Positions 17,389 through 26,582 are shown, numbered from the stretch's first letter. The stretch: DNA of 64,000 nt from Pandoraea communis (GCF_902459745.1 NZ_CABPSJ010000004.1:186001-250000); one strand, 5' to 3'. Made by a program: numbers and translations. Notes: generated by a model from the letters alone, not told the origin.

Positions 17389-18606
17389 TCAGTCCCGTCG
17401 CAGCAGCCAGACGCCAACCACCAGCGCGGCCGCATAGCCCGCGCCGAAGCCGAGTGCCCCGGCGAGGGCGCCGAATTGCGGTGCGAGCCCGCGTACGACA
17501 ACGAAAGCCACCGCGGCGGCACACAGCCATTTCGCGATGACCCAACGTCCGGCACCGCGACGAATCAGCGTCAGATTGAGGGCAGCGTCGGCGAACACGA
17601 GAATCCCCATGAGTGCCGATACGCGCAGAATCTGCGCCGACTCGGCAAACCCTGCACCGTAAATCAGATGCACGATCCAGGGGGCCAGCAGTGCAATCGG
17701 AATCGCCAGGCTCGCCCCCGCGGCCACCATCAGCCATACGGCGCGCACGGTGTTGCGCCTCGCGGTGGCATTGTCGGCCGTCTGGAAAATCAGTTGCGGC
17801 GCCAGCGAATTCGCGATGATCGGCGCGACAAGCACGAAGTTCTCCGTGATCTGCATGGCGGCGGCGTAGGCGCCCAGCGCCGAGAGCGGAATGAGCGGTT
17901 TGAGCACGAGTTGGTCGATGCGCTTGAAGAGAATCATGAGCATCAGCCCGCCCCAGAACGTCATGCCGCTGGCGAGCAGATCGAGCAACAGTTGGCGTTG
18001 CCAGATCACCGGCGTCTTAGGCGAATGCTTCAGGTAATAGCGCACGAGCAACGCGGCGGCCACGATAGCCTCGATGGCGTAGACGACGGCGAACGCGGCA
18101 ACCGGCGCATGCATCAGAAATAGCACGGCCACGAGCGCGAGCTTGACGCCCAGCCCGCAGAGGTTGGCGCTCACGCTCGGACGGTTGAAGGTGCGCGCCT
18201 GAAGCCATGCGATCACGATGCCGAAGGGTTCGCGGAACCAAAGCGCCACGCCGAGCCAGAGGGCGACGGCCACCAGGTCGGACTCCGCGAAGCCGATGAG
18301 GTAAACGGCGAGAATCGTGTAGGCGACGGCGGCGGCGGCCAGACGCAGTACGAAGGCGTGTGCGATGACCGTGCGTTGGTCGGCCTCGGGCTTGCCGACC
18401 AGACGCGGCACCACGACCTCGCTGCCGCACAGCAGCGTGAGGGACGCAGCGAGGAACACGAGCGATTGCGCGTATTGAAACAGGCCGAACTGTGCGGCGC
18501 CGAGACTGCGGGCCAGAAGGCCGGAGACTGCGATGCCGCCGGCGATCTGCGCGCCGCGCTCGGTCAGCATCCAGAGGATGTTGCGAATGATGGTGCGATA
18601 GGGCAT
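17389..18606 (-). CDS. Wzx-type polysaccharide flippase (MOP superfamily)
   Basis: A 405-residue polytopic membrane protein with about 12 hydrophobic helices, beginning MPYRTIIRNILWMLTERGAQI and containing SLGAAQFGLFQYAQSLVFL, the N-terminal signature of O-antigen/teichoic-acid translocases. It would flip undecaprenyl-diphospho-oligosaccharide to the periplasm. It is first in the leftward operon with three GTs and an initiating transferase. No Wzy polymerase is in the cluster, so the product may be a short glycan, or the Wzy/PglL-type enzyme near pilA may act on it. Upstream open frame to 19290 is antisense to the mutase gene and was discarded. Confidence 0.87.
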   Translation of the reverse strand: MPYRTIIRNILWMLTERGAQIAGGIAVSGLLARSLGAAQFGLFQYAQSLVFLAASLTLLCGSEVVVPRLVGKPEADQRTVIAHAFVLRLAAAAVAYTILAVYLIGFAESDLVAVALWLGVALWFREPFGIVIAWLQARTFNRPSVSANLCGLGVKLALVAVLFLMHAPVAAFAVVYAIEAIVAAALLVRYYLKHSPKTPVIWQRQLLLDLLASGMTFWGGLMLMILFKRIDQLVLKPLIPLSALGAYAAAMQITENFVLVAPIIANSLAPQLIFQTADNATARRNTVRAVWLMVAAGASLAIPIALLAPWIVHLIYGAGFAESAQILRVSALMGILVFADAALNLTLIRRGAGRWVIAKWLCAAAVAFVVVRGLAPQFGALAGALGFGAGYAAALVVGVWLLRRD

Positions 18607-18643
18607 GTGGCGCTCGCGCGGCTCACTCGTTCTCAAGATAAGC

Positions 18644-18666
18644 AAAACCGGCCTTGCGAGGCCGGT
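18644..18666 (-). terminator. Hairpin with T run in the leader of the flippase operon (possible attenuator)
   Basis: On the minus strand an 8-bp perfect stem (ACCGGCCT / AGGCCGGT, 4-nt loop) is followed by TTTTGCTT and lies 38 bp upstream of the flippase ATG. A terminator in this place would stop transcripts before the glycan operon unless antiterminated. Confidence 0.5.
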
Positions 18667-18762
18667 GCGGGTGGACTTCACGCGCTTGTCATGTCGTGCA
18701 GCTACCGAGGCAGGCCATGACTGACAGGGTTTCGGGACGCGCCGCAGTGCAGCGAAGTCCCG

Positions 18763-18768
18763 TATAAT
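18763..18768 (+). promoter_or_regulatory. Possible -10 element upstream of the phosphomannomutase gene
   Basis: A consensus TATAAT stands in otherwise GC-rich DNA within the 349-bp divergent region (18607-18955). No convincing -35 sits 17 bp upstream, so the call rests on the -10 alone. The rest of this region shows only the attenuator-like hairpin at 18644-18666. Confidence 0.35.
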
Positions 18769-18955
18769 TTTAACGTAATGCAGCCGTTCCCGGCCGGGCT
18801 TCCTGCCGGGATTTGGCGTTTGTGGCGCGGCCGGCGTGTTCCTCGCGGCCAAGGCGTTCGCAACATCCGGCTCGTAGTGGGGGCGGGCAGGCAACAAGCC
18901 GGGCCCCCCGCAATGGATGCTCATTTCTCCCCTCGTTTCCGAGAGACGCTTTCCC

Positions 18956-20353
18956 ATGACGCAAACCACGCAAGTTTCGCCTGCGATTTTCAAGGCATAT
19001 GACATTCGCGGCATCGTTGGCAAGACCCTGGATGCCAACGTTGCGAACCTGATCGGCCGCGCGTTCGGCACCGCCCTGCGTCGCGAAGGCGGCAATGCCG
19101 TCGTCGTCGGCCGCGATGGCCGGTTGTCCGGCCCCGAGCTTGTCGGCGCACTCTCCGACGGCCTGCGTGCCGCAGGCGTGGATGTGGTCGATATCGGCGT
19201 CGTCGTCACGCCGATGGTGTACTTCGCGACGAACATCACGCTGCACGGCCGGGTTGTCGATTCCGGCATCATGGTCACGGGCAGCCACAATCCGCCCGAT
19301 TACAACGGTTTCAAGATGGTGCTGCGCGGCCGCGCGATTTATGGCGATGCCATCCAGGGCCTGGCGAAGCTGATCGAACAGCAGGACTTCGAAACGGGTC
19401 AGGGCACGTACACGGCCGACGAGATCGGCGAGTCGTACCGCGCGCGCATCGCCAACGACGTGCATCTGGCGCGTCCGATGAAAATCGCGGTGGACTGCGG
19501 CAATGGCGTGGCGGGGGCTTATGCACCGGCGCTGTTCCAGTCGCTGGGTTGCGATGTCGTCGAACTGTTCTGCGAGGTGGACGGCACGTTCCCGAACCAC
19601 CACCCGGACCCTGCGCACCCCGAAAATCTTCAGGACCTGATCAAGACGCTGCAGACGACCGACGCGGAAATCGGTCTGGCGTTCGACGGCGACGGCGATC
19701 GTCTCGGCGTGGTCACCAAGGACGGTCAGATCATCTATCCGGATCGTCAGTTGATGCTCTTCGCCGCCGAAGTGCTGAGCCGCAACCCGGGCGAGAAAAT
19801 CATTTACGACGTGAAATGCACGCGTAACCTCGCGGACTGGGTACGCGAACACGGCGGCGAGCCGCTCATGTGGAAGACGGGCCACTCGCTGGTCAAGGCC
19901 AAACTCAAGGAAACGGGCGCACCGCTCGCGGGCGAGATGAGCGGCCATGTGTTCTTCAAGGATCGGTGGTACGGTTTCGACGACGGCCTGTACACGGGCG
20001 CGCGTCTGCTCGAAATCCTGTCGAAGGCCGCTGACCCGAGCGCAGTGCTCAACGCGTTGCCCAATTCGATTTCGACGCCCGAGCTGCAGATTCCGCTGGC
20101 CGAGGGCGAGAACTTCGCGCTGATCGACAAGCTGCGCGAGACCGCCAGGTTTGACGGGGCGAAGGACATCATCAAGATCGACGGCCTGCGTGTCGAATAT
20201 CCGGATGGTTTCGGACTGGCCCGTTCGTCGAACACTACGCCGGTGGTCGTGCTGCGTTTCGAGGCCGATAGCGAAGCGGCCATCAAGCGCATTCAGGACG
20301 ACTTCCGCCGCGCCATTCTGGCTGCCAAGCCCGACGCGAAGCTGCCGTTCTGA
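18956..20353 (+). CDS. manB: Phosphomannomutase / phosphoglucomutase
   Basis: Interconverts hexose 6- and 1-phosphates to feed nucleotide-sugar synthesis for LPS and exopolysaccharide. The 465-residue protein is of the alpha-D-phosphohexomutase family (AlgC type). KAYDIRGIVGKTL is at the start, the phosphoserine is in VTGSHNPPDYNGFK (Ser110), the magnesium loop is FDGDGDRLG near 245, and the sugar loop GEMSGHVFF near 325. ATG 18956 follows GAGAG; the in-frame start at 18917 adds residues outside the family. It is divergent from the flippase operon and upstream of waaC, with a 196-bp gap. Confidence 0.93.
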   Translation: MTQTTQVSPAIFKAYDIRGIVGKTLDANVANLIGRAFGTALRREGGNAVVVGRDGRLSGPELVGALSDGLRAAGVDVVDIGVVVTPMVYFATNITLHGRVVDSGIMVTGSHNPPDYNGFKMVLRGRAIYGDAIQGLAKLIEQQDFETGQGTYTADEIGESYRARIANDVHLARPMKIAVDCGNGVAGAYAPALFQSLGCDVVELFCEVDGTFPNHHPDPAHPENLQDLIKTLQTTDAEIGLAFDGDGDRLGVVTKDGQIIYPDRQLMLFAAEVLSRNPGEKIIYDVKCTRNLADWVREHGGEPLMWKTGHSLVKAKLKETGAPLAGEMSGHVFFKDRWYGFDDGLYTGARLLEILSKAADPSAVLNALPNSISTPELQIPLAEGENFALIDKLRETARFDGAKDIIKIDGLRVEYPDGFGLARSSNTTPVVVLRFEADSEAAIKRIQDDFRRAILAAKPDAKLPF

Positions 20354-20549
20354 CGCGAGTTCCGGGGGTGCCGCCGGCGGATGCGGCCCCTCCGGCACAA
20401 GCCGCACGAAGGCGAGCGCGGGACGCTGCAAGGACGCTGTGACCGGAACACGGGGGCTAAAGATGCCCATCGAGGATGTCCGGCGCGCCGGGTCGGGGTA
20501 AAATCGCGGTTTTGCTCACGAGGCCCGGCCGAACCGCCGGAGCGTTCGG

Positions 20550-21569
20550 TTGCAGGTTCTGATCGTCAAAGTCTCGTCGCTCGGCGACGTTGTCCACAAC
20601 ATGCCCGTGGTGCAGGACATCCTGCGCCAGTATCCCGACGCCCAGATCGACTGGGTGGTGGAAGAGGGCTTCGTCGACCTCGTCAAACTCGTGCGCGGTG
20701 TGCGCCGCGTCATTCCCTTCGCCCTGCGCCGCTGGCGCAGGAAGCCGCTCGCGGCGCGCACCTGGCAGGAAATCGGCACGTTCCGCCGCACCCTGCGCGA
20801 AACCCCCTACGACTATGTGATCGACACGCAAGGCCTGGTCAAGACCGGCTGGATTGCGCGCACGGCGCGAGGCGAGGTATGGGGACTGGGCAACCGGACC
20901 GAGGGGGCCAGCTACGAGTGGCCCGTGCGTTATCTGTATCGTCACATGGTGCGCATCGAGCCGCACACGCACGTGGTGACGCGTTCACGGCTGCTGGTGG
21001 CCGGGGCGATGGGCTTCCAGGTACCGGATGAGATCGACTTCGGCATTGCCACCGAGCGGGCAGACCACAGCCAGTGCCCGGATCGCCCGTATGCGGTGTT
21101 CGTGCATGCGACCTCGCGCGACGACAAAACCTGGCCTGAAGACGATTGGGTGGCGCTGGGCCGGGATCTGGCCTCGCAGGGTTTCGCGATCGTGTTGCCG
21201 TGGGGCAGCGCTGCCGAGCATGAAGTCTCGCTCAGACTGGCCGCAGCGTTGGGGAAAGACGCCTGGGTGCCGCCGAAGATGAACCTGTCGCAGGTTGTCG
21301 GCCTGATCGACCGCGGCGCGATCACGGTGGGCGTGGACACGGGGTTGGTACATATTGCCGCAGCGCTGAACCGTCCCACCATCGAGCTATACAATTTCAG
21401 CACCGCGTGGCGCACCGGCGGATTCTGGTCGCCGCGCATCATCAATCTTGGCGACGCGCAACACAAGCCAACGCTCGCGCAAGTGCGCGATGCCGTGCGT
21501 CAACTCGCGCCGTCGCCGGCACCTGTGGTGAGTGGCGACGCCGCGTCCGGAGAGGATAGAAGCGTATGA
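20550..21569 (+). CDS. waaC: Lipopolysaccharide heptosyltransferase I
   Basis: GT9 enzyme adding the first L-glycero-D-manno-heptose to Kdo-lipid A on the cytoplasmic face of the inner membrane. The 339 residues start VLIVKVSSLGDVVHNMPVV, the canonical WaaC opening. IDTQGLVKTGWIAR lies near residue 92, HATSRDDKTWPEDDW near 187, and the ADP-heptose site GVDTGLVHIAAALNRP near 267. The start is TTG 20550, matching where homology begins. The stop overlaps the Kdo hydroxylase start (ATGA), so the LPS core genes form a coupled operon. Confidence 0.93.
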   Translation: MQVLIVKVSSLGDVVHNMPVVQDILRQYPDAQIDWVVEEGFVDLVKLVRGVRRVIPFALRRWRRKPLAARTWQEIGTFRRTLRETPYDYVIDTQGLVKTGWIARTARGEVWGLGNRTEGASYEWPVRYLYRHMVRIEPHTHVVTRSRLLVAGAMGFQVPDEIDFGIATERADHSQCPDRPYAVFVHATSRDDKTWPEDDWVALGRDLASQGFAIVLPWGSAAEHEVSLRLAAALGKDAWVPPKMNLSQVVGLIDRGAITVGVDTGLVHIAAALNRPTIELYNFSTAWRTGGFWSPRIINLGDAQHKPTLAQVRDAVRQLAPSPAPVVSGDAASGEDRSV

Positions 21570-22462
21570 GCCAAACAAACGCAAGCAACCAGATCGTCAC
21601 CGTCGAATCCGGCAACTGGCAGGGCGGACAACTGTCGATACCGCGCGAGACGCTCGTGGCCGATGTCGAGGCGGGCAAGGTGCTCTACTTCCCGCACCTG
21701 GCTTTTGCTATCGAGGCCGGGGAGCAACGCTTGCTCGATCCCGCGATTGCCGACCCCAAACGCAAGAACATCAGCCTCGATCCCAAGACCGACGTGCTTG
21801 TCGGTGTCGCGGCCGACGACGCCACGCAGCGCGCCGTTCACGCCTTGGTCAAGCGCTATTACGCGCAGGCATGCAGCCTGATCGACGGCTTGCTGCCCGA
21901 GTATCGCGGCAAGCTGCGCGCGGCGCCTACGAGCTTGCGTCTGCATCAGGTCGAAACGCGCCAGACGTCGTGGCGCAAGGACGATGCCCGCCTGCACGTC
22001 GATGCTTTCCCGTCGCGTCCGAACTACGGCGAGCGCATCCTGCGCGTGTTCACCAACATCAACCCGGCAGGCCAGCCGCGTGTCTGGCGCGTGGGCGAAC
22101 CGTTCGAAGACGTGGCCAAACGCTTCCTGCCGAAAGTGCCGGCGCAATGGCCGGGGTCCGCATGGTTGCAGAACGCCGTGGGTATCACCAAGCGTCCGCG
22201 CAGCGGCTACGACCACATCATGCTGCACCTGCATGACGGAATGAAAGCCGACATGGGCTACCAGCGCGATGCCGATCAGCAGACCATACCGTTCCCGCCG
22301 GGCAGCGTTTGGGTCTGCTTCTCCGACCAAACGTCGCACGCGGTGATGTCGGGGCAGTTCATGATGGAGCAGACGTTCTTCCTGCCCGCCGAAGCGATGG
22401 TGCACCCCGAGTGCTCGCCGCTGGCGGTATTGCAACGCCTCACGCATCGCGCGCTCATCTGA
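21566..22462 (+). CDS. kdoO: Kdo 3-hydroxylase (Fe(II)/2-oxoglutarate dioxygenase)
   Basis: Hydroxylates the outer Kdo of the LPS inner core at C-3 to give Ko, a modification known from Burkholderia and Yersinia. The 298 residues match the KdoO family in length and ends. The iron-binding HxD is in RLHVDAFPS (His144, Asp146), with a likely distal ligand His258 in SDQTSHAVMSGQ. YDHIMLHLHDGMK is another family stretch. It lies between waaC (4-bp overlap) and waaA (stop and start adjacent), so it is made together with the enzymes supplying its substrate. Confidence 0.88.
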   Translation: MSQTNASNQIVTVESGNWQGGQLSIPRETLVADVEAGKVLYFPHLAFAIEAGEQRLLDPAIADPKRKNISLDPKTDVLVGVAADDATQRAVHALVKRYYAQACSLIDGLLPEYRGKLRAAPTSLRLHQVETRQTSWRKDDARLHVDAFPSRPNYGERILRVFTNINPAGQPRVWRVGEPFEDVAKRFLPKVPAQWPGSAWLQNAVGITKRPRSGYDHIMLHLHDGMKADMGYQRDADQQTIPFPPGSVWVCFSDQTSHAVMSGQFMMEQTFFLPAEAMVHPECSPLAVLQRLTHRALI

Positions 22463-23773
22463 ATGTTGCTGCGTCTCGTCTATCGCGCACTCTGGTGGAT
22501 CGTTGCCCCGTTGGCGGTGATTCGCCTGTGGTGGCGCGGCCGGTTTGAACCCGGCTATCGCCGTCACATCGGGGAACGCTTCGGGTTTTACGATTCACCG
22601 CCATACACCGGCCGCCCGCTGATCTGGGTGCACGCCGTCTCGGTTGGGGAGACACGTGCCGCGCAGCCGCTGATCGACGCGCTGCTCGAACGCTATCCGT
22701 CTCACGGCATTCTGCTCACGCACATGACGCCTACCGGGCGCGCCACGGGCGACAACCTGTTCGGCGATCGTGTGCTGCGTTGTTATCTGCCTTACGACAT
22801 GGTCGGGCCGATCCGGCGGTTTCTGATGCAATGGCGACCGAGCGTCGGCGTGGTGATGGAGACGGAAGTCTGGCCGAACCTGATCTTCACCTGCCGTGAA
22901 AGCGGCGTGCCGCTGGTGCTGACCAATGCGCGAATGTCGGCGCGTTCGTTCCGGCGTGCCGCTCGCTTTGGCGATGCCGCCAAGCCCGTCTTCGGCGGTT
23001 TCAGCCGTGTGTTCGCGCAGAGCGATGCCGATGCCGAACGGCTTCGCATGCTGGGGGCGAACGATGTCGATGTGATGGGCAATCTCAAGTTCGACATGAC
23101 GCCGCCGCCCGCATTGCTCGCGCTGGGCGCACGGTGGCGCGAGCGCTTCGGCGACCGAAAGGTCTGGCTGGCGGCGAGCACGCGCGACGGCGAGGAAGCG
23201 CTGGTGCTTCAGGCTCGCGCGATGCTCGCAGCCGCCTCGGACGTCGGACGTCGCTCGCTGCTGGTGCTCGTGCCGCGTCATCCGCAGCGCTTCGACGAAG
23301 TCGCGGCGATGCTGTCGAGGGTGCGCCTGAATTACGTTCGACGTAGTGCCTGGCCCGACGACGACGCGCCGCTGCCTGCCGACGTCGACGTCGTGCTCGG
23401 CGATTCGATGGGCGAGATGGCGGCGTATTTCTCTGCGGCCGATGTCGCGTTCATCGGCGGGAGCCTGTTGCCGCTGGGCGGTCAGAATCTGATCGAGGCC
23501 TGCGCGGCAGGCACGCCAGTCGTCTTCGGTCCGTACATGTTCAACTTCACGCAGGCCAGCGAAAACGCGTTGACGGCGGGGGCGGCGCTGCGCGTCAGCG
23601 ATGCCGGTGAACTCGCCACGGCCTTGACCGATCTGCTGCTCAACGACGACCGTCGCCTTGCGATGCGCACCGCCGCGACGCTGTTCGCCAAGCAGCACCA
23701 GGGCGCGACGGCGCGCACCGTGACTGCGCTGGGCCAGTGGTTGGACGTGAGCTTCACCGCCCCGCAGGACTGA
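22463..23773 (+). CDS. waaA: 3-deoxy-D-manno-octulosonic acid transferase
   Basis: Membrane-anchored GT30 enzyme moving Kdo from CMP-Kdo to lipid IVA. The 436-residue protein has an N-terminal anchor (LWWIVAPLAVIRLW), the catalytic-Glu region VHAVSVGETRAAQPL, YLPYDMVGPIRRFLMQWRP, ETEVWPNLIFTCRE, and the C-terminal CMP-Kdo site FIGGSLLPLGGQNLIEACA. The ATG directly follows the kdoO stop. A bidirectional hairpin terminates it before the convergent tolC. Confidence 0.95.
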   Translation: MLLRLVYRALWWIVAPLAVIRLWWRGRFEPGYRRHIGERFGFYDSPPYTGRPLIWVHAVSVGETRAAQPLIDALLERYPSHGILLTHMTPTGRATGDNLFGDRVLRCYLPYDMVGPIRRFLMQWRPSVGVVMETEVWPNLIFTCRESGVPLVLTNARMSARSFRRAARFGDAAKPVFGGFSRVFAQSDADAERLRMLGANDVDVMGNLKFDMTPPPALLALGARWRERFGDRKVWLAASTRDGEEALVLQARAMLAAASDVGRRSLLVLVPRHPQRFDEVAAMLSRVRLNYVRRSAWPDDDAPLPADVDVVLGDSMGEMAAYFSAADVAFIGGSLLPLGGQNLIEACAAGTPVVFGPYMFNFTQASENALTAGAALRVSDAGELATALTDLLLNDDRRLAMRTAATLFAKQHQGATARTVTALGQWLDVSFTAPQD

Positions 23774-23812
23774 TTCGGCGACCGCGCTGGACGTTGTCGC
23801 GCACGTCGAAAA

Positions 23813-23852
23813 AAAATGCCTCGCATGCCGGACTGGCGATGCGAGGCATTTT
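23813..23852. terminator. Bidirectional terminator between waaA and tolC
   Basis: AAAATGCCTCGCAT and ATGCGAGGCATTTT form a perfect 14-bp stem with a 12-nt loop, preceded by an A run and ending in T residues. Confidence 0.9.
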
Positions 23853-23906
23853 GCTATGCGCTTTCGCGCCGCTGCCATACGCGGCACGACGCGACGCGCT
23901 GGGCGA

Positions 23907-25433
23907 TCAGCGTCGCATGGGCGGTGCCGTGATTCCCGGTCGCACGCCACGCGCGGGCAATCCGGCCCCGGCGCCGACGGGCGTGGCTTCGCGAGCACCT
24001 GCCATGGCCGCGGAAGCTTCCGGATTCTCCGTGAGCAACGCGTTAAGCAACTGCAAGTCCGTGTCGACGAGTGTGGCGGCGCTGGCTTTGAGCTGAAGGC
24101 TCGAGAGCAGCGTGCTATAGCGCGCCTTGGCGAGGTCGCGCCGGGTGGTGAATAGCTTGTCTTCGGCGTTGAGCACATCGGCGTTGATGCGAATGCCAAC
24201 CTGATAGCCGAGCTTGTTCGACGCCACCGAGGATTGCGCCGATTGTTCGGCTGTTTCAAGTGCCTTCACCTGTGCCAGTCCGCTCGATACGCCAAGATAG
24301 GATTGGCGCGCGTTGAAGACAGCCAGGCGTCGCGCGTCATCCAGATCTGTCATGGCCTTGTCTTCCAGCGCAAGCGTCTGGCGCATCTTGCTCTGCACCG
24401 CGCCGCCAGAGAAGATCGGAATACTGATCTGAATGCCGATCTGTCCGGCGGAACTCGGTCCCGCGCCTTGGCTCGACGGGCTCGACATGGACGACGTCAG
24501 CAGACTGTTGGCGTTGCCGACATTCGAGTGCGCTCCGGCGGCGACCAGATCGACCGACGGCATATAACCCGACTTGGCCTTGGACGTTTCGCGGCGAGCG
24601 GTCTCGAGTGTGAGCGTTTGCAATTGCACGGCGTAGTTGGCCTGCTCTGCCTGCGCGACCCAGTCCGCCACGTTGTTGGGCTGGGGCGAGGGCAGCGTCG
24701 CGCCTGCGCGCAGCGTGGCGAGCGAGCCGACCGGATGCCCGACGATCCGTGCGAAGGCGGCACGGCGTACATCCAGCGTGTTCTGTGCTGCGATTTCCTG
24801 CGCGGTGGCCTGATCGAAGCTGGCTTGCGCTTCGTTGGTGTCGACGATCGTGGCGTTGCCGACCTCGAAATTCCGCTTGGCGGACGCGAGCTGTTCGGCG
24901 ATGGCCTGCTTGTGCGTGCCGGCTAGCGCCAGGTCGTCTTGCGCGGCGAGCACGTCGAAATATGCGGTCGCCACGCGCAGGATCAGATCCTGCTCCGCTT
25001 GCGCAAACGAAGCCTCCGCACTCGCGACCGTCAGCTTGCCCTGCTGATACGACTGCCAGCTATCCCAGTGGAAGAGAGGCTGCGTGAGCGCGAGGCCGTA
25101 GCCGCTGCTGACGAACGTGTTCGAGACATTCCCCGAGCCGTAGTGCGTATTGACGGAGCCCCAGCGCGCGGTGACTTGCGGCAGGAGGGCGGCGCGGGCC
25201 TGCGGCAATGCCTCGATGTTGGCGAGGTAGGCCGAGCGGGCGCTGGCGATCAGCGCGTCGCGGTTTTGGGCTTCGCTGTAGAGCTGGAGAAGGTCGGTCG
25301 CGCAGGCGGGTGCGGTGTGAACCATGAGGGCCGCGAGCGTCGTCGCCATGACGAGGGCGCTTGCGGAGACAGTGCGCCGCGCAGGCGCACGCTTGGCCGC
25401 GCGCTCACGCGCGGCAAGCCTTGAGGGGCGCAC
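23907..25433 (-). CDS. tolC: TolC family outer membrane channel protein
   Basis: Outer-membrane efflux and secretion duct that joins RND or ABC inner-membrane pumps. The 508-residue protein has a signal sequence ending near APACA-TDLLQLYSEAQ, the classical TolC mature start. Two structural repeats follow, with LTQPLFHWDSW, FDVLAAQDDLALA, IQISIPIFSGGA and YQVGIRINADVLNAED, the last typical of type I secretion TolC. The C-terminal 40 residues are Ala/Gly/Pro-rich and probably disordered. GTG 25433 gives a long basic pre-signal region; ATG at codon 29 is also possible. It lies 9 bp after the rhodanese gene, in an operon with pcm. Confidence 0.92.
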   Translation of the reverse strand: MRPSRLAARERAAKRAPARRTVSASALVMATTLAALMVHTAPACATDLLQLYSEAQNRDALIASARSAYLANIEALPQARAALLPQVTARWGSVNTHYGSGNVSNTFVSSGYGLALTQPLFHWDSWQSYQQGKLTVASAEASFAQAEQDLILRVATAYFDVLAAQDDLALAGTHKQAIAEQLASAKRNFEVGNATIVDTNEAQASFDQATAQEIAAQNTLDVRRAAFARIVGHPVGSLATLRAGATLPSPQPNNVADWVAQAEQANYAVQLQTLTLETARRETSKAKSGYMPSVDLVAAGAHSNVGNANSLLTSSMSSPSSQGAGPSSAGQIGIQISIPIFSGGAVQSKMRQTLALEDKAMTDLDDARRLAVFNARQSYLGVSSGLAQVKALETAEQSAQSSVASNKLGYQVGIRINADVLNAEDKLFTTRRDLAKARYSTLLSSLQLKASAATLVDTDLQLLNALLTENPEASAAMAGAREATPVGAGAGLPARGVRPGITAPPMRR

Positions 25434-25442
25434 GGCCCTGGC

Positions 25443-25766
25443 TCAGTAAGTCGGCATCGACGGATCGACCTGGCGAGCCCAGGCATCGATTCCGCCGTCC
25501 AGATTGAACATCTGGGAGAAACCTTGTTGTTCCAGAAACATTGCGGCACGCGCGCTGCGCATGCCGTGATGGCAGATGCACACGATGGGCGTATCGGCGT
25601 CGAGTTCCGTCAGACGGGCGGGCACATCGCCGAGCGGCACATTCTTGCTTTGGGCGATGTGGCAGGTCTGCACTTCCCAATCCTCACGCACGTCGAGGAG
25701 CGTGGGTTGACTGCGGTCCCCGTCCGCGAGCCACTGGGCCAATTGCGCCGGTGTAATGTTTTGCAT
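25443..25766 (-). CDS. Single-domain rhodanese-like sulfurtransferase
   Basis: A 107-residue GlpE-sized rhodanese. TLLDVREDWEVQTCHI gives the CH2A motif, and the active loop CHHGMRSA contains the catalytic Cys65 that would carry persulfide; GGIDAWARQVDPSMPTY is the usual end. It lies between pcm and tolC, an arrangement common in betaproteobacteria. The sulfur acceptor is unknown. ATG 25766 is chosen; upstream in-frame codons to 25895 have no homology. Confidence 0.9.
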   Translation of the reverse strand: MQNITPAQLAQWLADGDRSQPTLLDVREDWEVQTCHIAQSKNVPLGDVPARLTELDADTPIVCICHHGMRSARAAMFLEQQGFSQMFNLDGGIDAWARQVDPSMPTY

Positions 25767-25913
25767 GATGTTCGTGTGGTCGTATGGGTGGCGTCCGGCC
25801 CTCGTTGATTCCCGCAGGCATTCGCCCCACAAAAGGGGTGCGGGACCGGTCCGCTCGCGGCATTCCGGGGCGTGCCATCCGCGACCGGACGGCACGTCAC
25901 CCGGCAGCCGGGC

Positions 25914-26582
25914 TCAGAACTTGAAGCTCGACGGATGCGGCGCGACCAGATAGGCCACTTGCGTCTCGAACATGTTTTCGGTGCGGTACTCGGTCTCGGA
26001 GATGCGTGTGATCAGCTTCGCTTCCATGACCGGGCTGCCACCGATGAAGGCTGCCAGACGGCCACCGACCTTCAGTTGGTCGAGGAACGCTTGCGGCAGT
26101 TCGGCCAGGGCACCCGAGATGGCGATCACGTCGTACGGTGCGGCGGCGCTCCAGCCTTGCGCGCCGTCGGCGTTGATTACTTCCACGTTGGTCACGCCGT
26201 TGGCGCGCAGCGTCTGCTGGGCAGTTTGCGCGAGATTGGCGTCGAACTCGATGGTCGTTACGTGATGGGCGTTGTAGGCGAGCAGGGCCGCCATGTAGCC
26301 CGAGCCCGTGCCGATTTCGAGCACGTTTTCGTTCTTCTTCGGCGCGAGCGCTTGCAGGATGCGCGCTTCGACGCGCGGGAACATCATGTGCTGGCTCTTG
26401 TCGGGAATGGCCGCGCCCGGCAGCGGCAGTTCAACGTCGGTGAAGGCGAGGGCGCGCTGGGCCGTCGGCACGAATTCCTCGCGCTTGACGAGCTTGAGCA
26501 GATTGAGCACCTCTTGATCGAGCACGTCCCAGGGACGGATTTGCTGCTCGATCATGTTAAAGCGGGCCTGTTCGTAATTCAT
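25914..26582 (-). CDS. pcm: Protein-L-isoaspartate O-methyltransferase family protein
   Basis: SAM-dependent methyltransferase that repairs isoaspartyl residues or a close relative. The 222 residues start MNYEQARFNMIEQQIRPWDV, typical of the Burkholderiales branch encoded next to tolC. VLEIGTGSGYMAALLA is the SAM-binding motif I, VTTIEFDANL motif post-I, and PYDVIAISGALAELP the catalytic region. It is first in a leftward set with rhodanese and tolC. ATG 26582 opens the homology; the 13-residue upstream extension is unsupported. Confidence 0.9.
   Translation of the reverse strand: MNYEQARFNMIEQQIRPWDVLDQEVLNLLKLVKREEFVPTAQRALAFTDVELPLPGAAIPDKSQHMMFPRVEARILQALAPKKNENVLEIGTGSGYMAALLAYNAHHVTTIEFDANLAQTAQQTLRANGVTNVEVINADGAQGWSAAAPYDVIAISGALAELPQAFLDQLKVGGRLAAFIGGSPVMEAKLITRISETEYRTENMFETQVAYLVAPHPSSFKF

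Noticed and set aside
18770-20470. 566-codon open frame on the minus strand
   Set aside because: Shadow of the phosphomannomutase gene, which has all family motifs on the plus strand.
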